The position numbers were made by a program, and so were the translations under genes. Under the pieces are notes generated by a model. The model was not told the origin of the DNA, did no database searches, and was given only the letters and a program-made list of their open reading frames with translations. DNA of 7,607 nt from Ktedonobacterales bacterium (GTDB taxonomy: Bacteria > Chloroflexota > Ktedonobacteria > Ktedonobacterales > JADMIN01), in the NCBI GenBank assembly GCA_025928125.1, contig JAICKD010000133.1:1-7607 (forward strand), in the 5' to 3' direction. Shown here one piece after another: positions 1-4,912 of the stretch (the first letter of the stretch is position 1; each line of letters begins with the position of its first letter).

Positions 1-2
1 AC

Positions 3-1190
3 CTGGCGGATGCGTCCGCGCCGGGCTGGGTTCATCTCGTGGCGTAGCATGGGGCGTCCCAGCAGCGGGAAGATCACCGAGCTGAGGATGGCCACCGCCA
101 GCACCGCGCCATAGGTTGTCGGCTGAAGCTGCTTCAGATTGATGCCGACCTGCGCAATCGCGACGATCAGCGTCAGGGGCGCGCTCAACAGCAGCACCGC
201 GCCAGTAGTCGAGCGCCAGGAGACGCCCGCGAAGAGCAGCAGTGGCGTCGCCAGCAGCCGCAGCAGGAGTAACCCCGCCAGCAGCCCGCCGATCAGCAGC
301 AGCGTCTCGCCGTTCATGAGGACGCTCACGTGGAGACTCATTCCGACGGAGATGAAGAAGAGCGGGATAAAGAATCCCTGCCCCATCGTGCTGAGCTTGC
401 GCCCGACGGTATTGTGTCCGCGAAACGCGAAGCTGCACACCGCGCCGGCAATGAACGCCGCCAGGATCTGCTCGACCTCGAGCAGCACCGCAATCGCCGC
501 GAACATCAGCATGAACGCGAGGGCGGCGCGCACACCCAACTCCGCCGTGTCGCGCGCGTGGAAGAGCCGCATGAACCGTCCGGGCGAACTTGCGACGGAG
601 GTATTGAGCCAGCGGAGGACGAGATAGCCGACGAAGAGCAGCGCCGCCAGCTTGAGCGCCGCCAGCGCCAGTGGCAGCCCCACGCCGAAGCGGCTGACGA
701 GGTCGTAGGTCGTCACTTCGAGAATCGTCAGGAATTCGCCCAGCGCGCCCACAATCAGGATGGTCTGGCCGAAGTTGCTCTGCGCCAGTTGCAGTTCCTT
801 GAGCACCACCAGCAACAGGCTGATCGAGACGGCTCCCAGCAGCAGAATGTAGATGGATGGCAGGCGCAGATAGATGCCCACCGCCAGCACCAACGCCTGC
901 AATCCGAGCGCGGCGCACCCGGCGCGGAGGAGCATTGAGGAGCCACGCCTGCGCAGCATCGTAAAGTCGATTTCGAGTCCAGCCAGGAACATCAGCAGCA
1001 GAAAGCCAAACTGCGCCAGTGTCGTGATGAAAATGCCGGGATCGTGCATCCAGGGGAGCAGGTTGGCCGCCAGAATTCCGTAGACCATCTCGCAGGGTGC
1101 GGTAAACCAACCAATACGCTCGCTCACAATCGGCACGATGAACGCGCCCGCCGTCACCACCAGCAACATCAGCGCCTGTCTGGAATCCAT
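3..1190 (-). CDS. Cation:proton antiporter, Kef/NhaP (CPA2) type, 3' partial
   Basis: This is an inner-membrane antiporter that probably exchanges K+ or Na+ for H+. The frame is open for 396 codons from ATG (1188-1190) to the window edge, so the C-terminus is missing. The start follows an AGAAGG ribosome site at 1199-1204 with 8 nt spacing. The protein is almost entirely hydrophobic helices. CPA2 hallmarks are FLAGLEIDF (residues 68-76), GAVSISLLLVVLKE (119-132, the unwound helix-5 position), FIAGAVCSF (246-254) and GFFIPLFFISVGMSL (272-286). Where most Kef proteins carry an Asp pair or Gln-Asp in helix 6, this one reads GALGEF with Glu152, which is probably the ion-binding acid. At about 396 residues it is near the usual length of the transmembrane domain alone; whether a TrkA-N domain follows cannot be seen. 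Family assignment is secure, ion specificity is not. It is transcribed divergently from the rhodanese gene. Confidence 0.9.
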   Translation of the reverse strand, partial: MDSRQALMLLVVTAGAFIVPIVSERIGWFTAPCEMVYGILAANLLPWMHDPGIFITTLAQFGFLLLMFLAGLEIDFTMLRRRGSSMLLRAGCAALGLQALVLAVGIYLRLPSIYILLLGAVSISLLLVVLKELQLAQSNFGQTILIVGALGEFLTILEVTTYDLVSRFGVGLPLALAALKLAALLFVGYLVLRWLNTSVASSPGRFMRLFHARDTAELGVRAALAFMLMFAAIAVLLEVEQILAAFIAGAVCSFAFRGHNTVGRKLSTMGQGFFIPLFFISVGMSLHVSVLMNGETLLLIGGLLAGLLLLRLLATPLLLFAGVSWRSTTGAVLLLSAPLTLIVAIAQVGINLKQLQPTTYGAVLAVAILSSVIFPLLGRPMLRHEMNPARRGRIRQ

Positions 1191-1262
1191 GCTCGATCCC
1201 TTCTCATGTTGGCCGCGTACCCCGGCGCGGTCTCCACCGACATTCGCAGGTTCGATGCCGAG

Positions 1263-1268
1263 ACTATA
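1263..1268 (-). promoter_or_regulatory. Candidate -10 box for the antiporter gene
   Basis: Read on the minus strand this is TATAGT, five of six matches to TATAAT, lying about 75 nt upstream of the antiporter start. I see no convincing -35 at normal spacing. A 6-bp dyad (CAGCCT at 1271-1276, AGGCTG at 1287-1292) lies just upstream of the box and could bind a regulator. This is a weak call, based on sequence only. Confidence 0.3.
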
Positions 1269-1343
1269 CCCAGCCTCCCTGAGACCAGGCTGAGGGCAAG
1301 CTGAAAGAACGTCGGAAGCTTGGAGAATCTGTGCGCCATGGCA

Positions 1344-1352
1344 TGTTAGTAT
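1344..1352 (+). promoter_or_regulatory. Candidate extended -10 promoter for the rhodanese gene
   Basis: TG at 1344-1345, one base, then TAGTAT at 1347-1352 resembles an extended -10 element (four of six matches in the hexamer). If real, transcription would begin near 1359, inside the longest possible reading frame. That would exclude the ATG at 1351 and favour the ATG at 1375 or 1408. No good -35 was found. Confidence 0.25.
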
Positions 1353-1788
1353 GAGAGATAGAGATAGTCAGCGCATGGCATGCGCAAGAGAACGCAAGAC
1401 CGCTTCAATGGAGAATTCACAGGAGAATTCACAAGTGACATTTCGACCGTTTCCAGACGCATCGCTGCCCGAAATGACGGTGCGCGAGGCCGCCAGCCAT
1501 CTGGCTGAGCCTGAGACTACCGCCATCCTGCTCGACGTGCGCGAGCCGTACGAGTTCGTGCCGCGCCACGCGCAAGGCGCCGTGAACATCCCTATGAGCG
1601 AGTTCGTCGCCCGTATCGCCGAGGTACCCCAGGACCGGGAGGTGCTGGTGATTTGCGAGCACGGCTCGCGCAGCGCGGATGTTGTGCGCTATTTGATGCG
1701 CCAGGGCTATACACAGGCCATTAATGTGGATGGCGGCACCGAGATGTGGGAGTCTGCTGGACTGCCGATGGAGTATCCTGCCAAGTAG
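1351..1788 (+). CDS. Single-domain rhodanese (sulfurtransferase-like) protein
   Basis: This small cytoplasmic rhodanese-fold protein has up to 145 residues and no signal peptide. The domain spans about residues 42-142 of the longest form: TVREAASHL, the LDVREPYEF motif (61-69), HAQGAVNIP (73-81), and the active-site loop CEHGSRS (102-108) with the catalytic Cys102 that would carry a persulfide. The conserved C-terminal NVDGGTEMWESAGLP follows (125-139). The intact Cys and six-residue loop predict sulfurtransferase activity; the acceptor is unknown. The start is uncertain. In-frame ATGs lie at 1351, 1375 and 1408, none with a strong ribosome site. The first 19 residues are charged and unlike the family, and a possible promoter overlaps the first ATG, so the start at 1408 (126 residues) is likely. 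It is the first plus-strand gene after the divergent antiporter; no terminator is seen after it. Confidence 0.9.
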   Translation: MRDRDSQRMACARERKTASMENSQENSQVTFRPFPDASLPEMTVREAASHLAEPETTAILLDVREPYEFVPRHAQGAVNIPMSEFVARIAEVPQDREVLVICEHGSRSADVVRYLMRQGYTQAINVDGGTEMWESAGLPMEYPAK

Positions 1789-1808
1789 CGTTGTCTCGTT
1801 TCGCCCCC

Positions 1809-1837
1809 TTCACCACAGCCGCAAACAGGCGTATAGT
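1809..1837 (+). promoter_or_regulatory. Promoter upstream of the small membrane protein gene
   Basis: TTCACC (1809-1814) and TATAGT (1832-1837) are separated by 17 bp. They match the sigma-70-type consensus at four of six and five of six positions. The predicted transcription start, near 1844, leaves a leader of about 70 nt before the ATG at 1917. The promoter lies just after the rhodanese stop, so the next gene is probably transcribed separately. Confidence 0.5.
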
Positions 1838-1916
1838 GGCAGGTACGCGGCTGGCTGGTTATTCGCGCGCCATGTGAGCGATGCGCGAGGCCAGGCGTTG
1901 AAAGGGGCGAGTCACT

Positions 1917-2207
1917 ATGGGTATCATCGGGAATGTGATCAAATTCTTCTTCCGCGCATTTTTCCGCATCATCTTCTCCTCGCTGCTCTCCGCCATCATC
2001 GGCGCTGGTCTGGCGCTGCTCATCTCCTTCCTGGTTACCAACACCTGGCCGCCGACGACGCTGACCATCGCGGCGGCCATTGTGATCGCGGTGCTTGCCG
2101 CTTACGCCGTGGGCATGACCGTGCTAGTGGGCGAGGCGATTGTCGCCGTGCGCGACGCCGAACAGGAGGTGGCGAAAGGCGTGGGCGAACTGGAAGGCAA
2201 GAAATAG
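1917..2207 (+). CDS. Small two-helix membrane protein, function unknown
   Basis: I do not recognise a family for this 96-residue protein. The start is supported by AAAGGGGCGAG at 1901-1911, a good ribosome site 5-9 nt before the ATG. The N-terminus is aromatic and basic (KFFFRAFFR, residues 9-17). Two hydrophobic segments follow, about 19-41 and 47-71, joined by a short turn with two prolines (TNTWPPTT, 41-48). The C-terminal tail of about 25 residues is acidic and helical (EAIVAVRDAEQEVAKGVGELEGKK). Both ends are probably on the same side of the membrane, most likely the cytoplasm given the basic residues. The gene lies 164 nt upstream of the sensor kinase on the same strand with its own candidate promoter, so a link to the two-component pair is possible but unproven. 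Confidence 0.75.
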   Translation: MGIIGNVIKFFFRAFFRIIFSSLLSAIIGAGLALLISFLVTNTWPPTTLTIAAAIVIAVLAAYAVGMTVLVGEAIVAVRDAEQEVAKGVGELEGKK

Positions 2208-2357
2208 CCGCTTCCAGCCCTCTCGCATTACGACGAGTACGGACTGTAGCGTTATCCTTCCGCAACACCAAGCGCATACTTCCGTCACACTCTGCTGCTA
2301 TGCTAGCCTGCGTGGAAGGCATGTGTACCGTGATGTGAAAGCCGTACGTTGGGCAGC

Positions 2358-2363
2358 GGGAGG
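2358..2363 (+). promoter_or_regulatory. Ribosome binding site that fixes the kinase start
   Basis: GGGAGG ends 8 nt before ATG 2372. The frame also has a GTG at 2363, but that codon overlaps this site and has no ribosome site of its own. The ATG is therefore the better start. Confidence 0.75.
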
Positions 2364-2371
2364 TGGTAGTC

Positions 2372-3859
2372 ATGGCGAGTGTGACAGCGTCCATCGAGGC
2401 AGGCAGGCCAGAGCGGCCATTTTTCGGTATCCTGCGCCGTGGCTATGGGTATCGCGCGCTGCTGTATCTTCTGCTATCGCCCGCGATTGCCTATCTCTAT
2501 GTGTTTTTCTTCGTGCAGATTCTCGAGTTCTCCATGGGTACGCTACCCCTGTTTGCGCCGATCCTATTCCTGGCATTCGCGTGGCCACTCAGCCTCGTCG
2601 AGCGCGGGTTGGCGCAGGCGCTGCTCGGCGTGCGGTTTACGCCGATGGCGAAGCCTCTGCCCAACGGCGCGACGGTCTGGGACCGCTTCAAGGCGCACCT
2701 GCTCAATCCCGTCACCTGGAAGAGTCTGGTCTATCTTGCCAGCCGCATCCTTTTGGGCCTTTTCGCGTTCGTGCTGACGACGGCGCTGCTCTTCATTGCG
2801 CTCGCCTTTCTGTTAGCGCCGCTGACCTATCTCGCCACGCTCAACGTAGACTGGTATAGGGTGGGAACCTTCTTTTCGACACACGGGTACTTCTTCGGCG
2901 ACTTTGCCATCTGGTACTCGCAGCAGGTGGTTTCCAGCGTCGGCTACAGCGTGCAGGCGCTCGGTTTTACCTTCCTGCTGATTCCTGTGGGCGTTGTCCT
3001 GTGCGCGGTGGTCCTGCATGTGTTTCATGGCGTTGGTGTTGGCTGGGGCTGGTATGCCCGGAACATGCTGGGTATCAATCCCAAAGATATCGAGCTTGCC
3101 CAGGCGCGGGCCGCGACGGTGGCCGCCAGAGCGCGGGCGGATGAGGCCGAGAAGGACCGCCGCCAGCTCATTCTGGATGCATCGCACGAGTTGCGCACAC
3201 CCATCGCGACGATTCGCGCTCACATCGATTCGGTGCTGATTCTGCGAGGCGAGCATCTGCCCGAACAGGTGCGCGCCTATCTGGCGACTACCCAGCACGA
3301 GATCGAGCGCTTGAGCCTGCTGGTGGACGACCTGCTGATGCTGGCCCGCGCCGATAGCGACGGCCTGCGGTTGACGATTCAGCCAGTAGACGTTGGAACT
3401 GTCATCGAGGAGGTCTTTCAGGCGCTGGAGCCGCTGGCCGCCCATGAGCGGCAGGTCACGCTGGTGCGCCAGGTTGCCGATAACCTGCCCAGGGCGCTGG
3501 CTGACCGCGAGCGTCTGGCCCAGGTTGTCCTGAATCTGGCGCGCAACGCAATCACCTATACGCCCGCGGGTGGCATCGTCTCGCTCGATGTGGCGCTGGG
3601 CGACGAGCCGGATACCTTGAAGATCGCTGTGACGGACACGGGCATCGGCATCGCGGAGGATGACCTGCCGCGTGTCTTCGAGCGGTTCTACCGCACAGAT
3701 GCGTCACGCGCGCGCCATTCCGGCGGCTTCGGCCTCGGCCTCTCGATCACGCGCGATCTTATCCAGGCGATGGGGGGTAGTGTGACGGCCGAAAGCATCC
3801 CGGCGGGTGGCAGCCGTTTCACTGTCACACTACCGACTGTTCAGGAAACAGCCGAATGA
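2372..3859 (+). CDS. Membrane sensor histidine kinase with a putative-sensor (PF13796-like) N-terminal domain
   Basis: This 495-residue membrane histidine kinase phosphorylates itself and should pass phosphate to the regulator encoded just downstream. Residues 15-155 resemble the 'putative sensor' membrane domain common in Streptomyces kinases: a GYGYRALLYLLLS helix, ERGLAQALLGV (77-87), and a second block beginning NPVTWKSLVYLASR (112-125). Membrane helices lie at about 28-50, 57-77, 124-156 and 192-219, with little outside the membrane, so the signal may be sensed in or at the membrane. An Ala/Arg-rich helix (236-264) leads to the H-box SHELRTP with phosphoacceptor His272. The ATPase domain has an N-box (LNLARNA, Asn392), G1 (DTGIGI, Asp422), an F-box (FERFYRTD, 436-443) and G2 (GGFGLGLS, 451-458), so all catalytic motifs are intact. 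Its stop is 44 nt before the regulator start, consistent with one operon in kinase-then-regulator order. The ligand is unknown. Confidence 0.92.
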   Translation: MASVTASIEAGRPERPFFGILRRGYGYRALLYLLLSPAIAYLYVFFFVQILEFSMGTLPLFAPILFLAFAWPLSLVERGLAQALLGVRFTPMAKPLPNGATVWDRFKAHLLNPVTWKSLVYLASRILLGLFAFVLTTALLFIALAFLLAPLTYLATLNVDWYRVGTFFSTHGYFFGDFAIWYSQQVVSSVGYSVQALGFTFLLIPVGVVLCAVVLHVFHGVGVGWGWYARNMLGINPKDIELAQARAATVAARARADEAEKDRRQLILDASHELRTPIATIRAHIDSVLILRGEHLPEQVRAYLATTQHEIERLSLLVDDLLMLARADSDGLRLTIQPVDVGTVIEEVFQALEPLAAHERQVTLVRQVADNLPRALADRERLAQVVLNLARNAITYTPAGGIVSLDVALGDEPDTLKIAVTDTGIGIAEDDLPRVFERFYRTDASRARHSGGFGLGLSITRDLIQAMGGSVTAESIPAGGSRFTVTLPTVQETAE

Positions 3860-3892
3860 TGGTGGTGAGGGCATTTGGAAGGGACGTTTTGG

Positions 3893-3898
3893 AAGGAG
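3893..3898 (+). promoter_or_regulatory. Ribosome binding site that fixes the response-regulator start
   Basis: AAGGAG, within GGAAGGAGAG (3891-3900), sits 5 nt before ATG 3904. The upstream in-frame ATGs at 3856 and 3859 overlap the kinase stop and would add 16 residues with no counterpart in the receiver family. Confidence 0.8.
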
Positions 3899-3903
3899 AG
3901 GCG

Positions 3904-4611
3904 ATGGCGCGCATTCTGATCGTCGAGGACGAGGCCGCGCTCTCCGATATCCTGCGGGCCGACCTCGAGGCCGAGGGGCATACCGTCTCTCAGGCGTTCG
4001 ATGGCCCGTCCGCGCTGGCGCTGGTCGAGAGCCAGCAGCCGCAACTGGTCATTCTCGACTGGATGCTGCCCGGCCTGGATGGCCTCGCGGTCTGTCGTCG
4101 CATCCGTGAGACGCATCTGATGCCCATTCTGATGCTGACGGCGCGCGCCAGCGAGGTAGATCGCGTGCTTGGTCTGGAGGTTGGCGCGGATGACTATGTG
4201 GTCAAGCCGTTCAGCACGCAGGAACTGCTGGCGCGGGTGCGCGCCATGCTCCGCCGGATAGCCTTCGACGCACGGGCGGCGCTCCCATACACGGCGACAG
4301 GGAGCGCGCCGCCAGCGGGAGGCAGCATTGCACACGGACCGCTGCGTGTTGACCCTGTAGCCCGTAGCGCTACCCTCGACGATGCTCCCCTCGATCTGAC
4401 CCCGAAAGAGTTCGATCTCCTGCTGCTCTTCGTCACCTATCCCAACCGCGCGTTCAGTCGCTCATTTCTGCTCAGCCAGCTCTGGACCGACGATTTCGAC
4501 CGGATTGACCGCGTTGTCGACGCCCACATTACCCGCCTGCGCAAGAAGCTTGGTCCTTTCGGCGACCGCATCGTGACGGTATGGAGTGTTGGCTACCGCT
4601 TCGAGCCGTGA
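3904..4611 (+). CDS. OmpR/PhoB-family response regulator
   Basis: This 235-residue cytoplasmic DNA-binding regulator is the presumed partner of the upstream kinase. The receiver domain (about 1-119) starts MARILIVEDE, giving the acidic pocket Glu8/Asp9. The phosphoacceptor is Asp52 in LVILDWMLPGLDG. The switch residues Thr79 and Tyr98 and the conserved Lys101 (VVKPFS) are all present. A Gly/Ala/Pro-rich linker (about 121-143) leads to the winged-helix output domain (about 144-235). That domain carries the typical DLTPKEFDLLLLF segment (164-176), the recognition helix VVDAHITRLRKKLG (204-217) and the C-terminal hairpin VWSVGYRFEP (226-235). Everything needed for phosphorylation-dependent DNA binding is intact. 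Target promoters are unknown; autoregulation of the pair is common in this family. No clear terminator follows. Confidence 0.95.
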   Translation: MARILIVEDEAALSDILRADLEAEGHTVSQAFDGPSALALVESQQPQLVILDWMLPGLDGLAVCRRIRETHLMPILMLTARASEVDRVLGLEVGADDYVVKPFSTQELLARVRAMLRRIAFDARAALPYTATGSAPPAGGSIAHGPLRVDPVARSATLDDAPLDLTPKEFDLLLLFVTYPNRAFSRSFLLSQLWTDDFDRIDRVVDAHITRLRKKLGPFGDRIVTVWSVGYRFEP

Positions 4612-4753
4612 CGCGCTCAGACTCCAATGCACTACGCCTGCGCTTCGCCCCATTCCAATCGCTGTTTCATCTCGGCGTCGCACACTAGACATGACGCGAT
4701 ATGGCGTTGAGCAGCGCTTTACAGACGCATCACGCGAGTTTTTGCAGCATCTC

Positions 4754-4782
4754 TTGACATATTCGATACAATAAGATATATC
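4754..4782 (+). promoter_or_regulatory. Strong promoter for the PadR-type gene
   Basis: A perfect TTGACA (4754-4759) and TATATC (4777-4782) are 17 bp apart, in an AT-rich island within a GC-rich region. It is the best promoter in the window. Transcription is predicted to start near 4789, giving a leader of about 70 nt before ATG 4859. The -10 lies inside the 14-bp palindrome listed separately. Confidence 0.7.
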
Positions 4783-4785
4783 TTA
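4772..4785 (+). promoter_or_regulatory. Perfect 14-bp palindrome over the -10: candidate PadR operator
   Basis: TAAGATATATCTTA is identical to its reverse complement over all 14 bases and covers the -10 hexamer. A dimeric repressor bound here would block RNA polymerase. PadR proteins commonly repress their own genes through dyads at the promoter, so the adjacent PadR-type protein is the natural candidate. I saw no second copy in the window. That it is an operator is inference. Confidence 0.5.
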
Positions 4786-4806
4786 AACCAGGACGAGCGA
4801 TAAGCG

Positions 4807-4840
4807 GCACTGGCGCAGGGAGTTCAAGCGAATTCAGTGC
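4807..4840 (+). other. Possible hairpin in the PadR-gene leader
   Basis: GCACTG (4807-4812) pairs with CAGTGC (4835-4840). Inside it AGTTC can pair with GAATT around an AAGC loop, with one G-U pair. An unpaired GCGCAGGG is left on one side only. The stem is short and its significance is uncertain. Confidence 0.25.
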
Positions 4841-4858
4841 GGTGATTCACGCGACGAG

Positions 4859-4912
4859 ATGCACATGATGCACATGATGCACATGATGCACATGATGCAC
4901 ATGATGCACATG
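4859..4912 (+). repeat. Perfect 9-bp tandem repeat (ATGCACATG x6) at the start of the PadR-type gene
   Basis: Six identical copies of ATGCACATG run head to tail, followed by a further ATG. In the gene's frame each unit encodes Met-His-Met and carries two in-frame ATG codons. The lack of any silent change between copies indicates recent expansion or ongoing homogenisation by slippage. Gain or loss of units keeps the frame, so it would alter the number of Met/His residues rather than switch the gene off. A related CACATGATG recurs at 5141-5149, where it encodes part of His-His-Met-Met. Confidence 0.9.

Noticed and set aside
139..1304. Plus-strand open frames across the left end (for example 330-938)
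   Set aside because: They are antisense to the antiporter, whose minus-strand frame is open for 396 codons with clear family motifs. The plus frames give compositionally odd, unrecognisable proteins.
2140..2859. Plus-strand open frame of 239 codons overlapping the small membrane protein and the kinase
   Set aside because: It overlaps two better-supported genes, has no ribosome site, and its product has no recognisable domain.
2813..3445. Minus-strand open frame of 210 codons
   Set aside because: Antisense to the kinase, which contains every expected catalytic motif in its own frame.
3856..3903. N-terminal extension of the response regulator from the ATG overlapping the kinase stop
   Set aside because: The 16 extra residues match no receiver domain, and a strong ribosome site sits directly before ATG 3904.
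4627..4710. 27-codon open frame after the response regulator
   Set aside because: No ribosome site, no recognisable sequence, and it ends before the PadR-gene promoter.
4859..4912. CRISPR array
   Set aside because: The unit is 9 bp, perfectly adjacent, with no spacers, and it is in the coding frame of a regulator.
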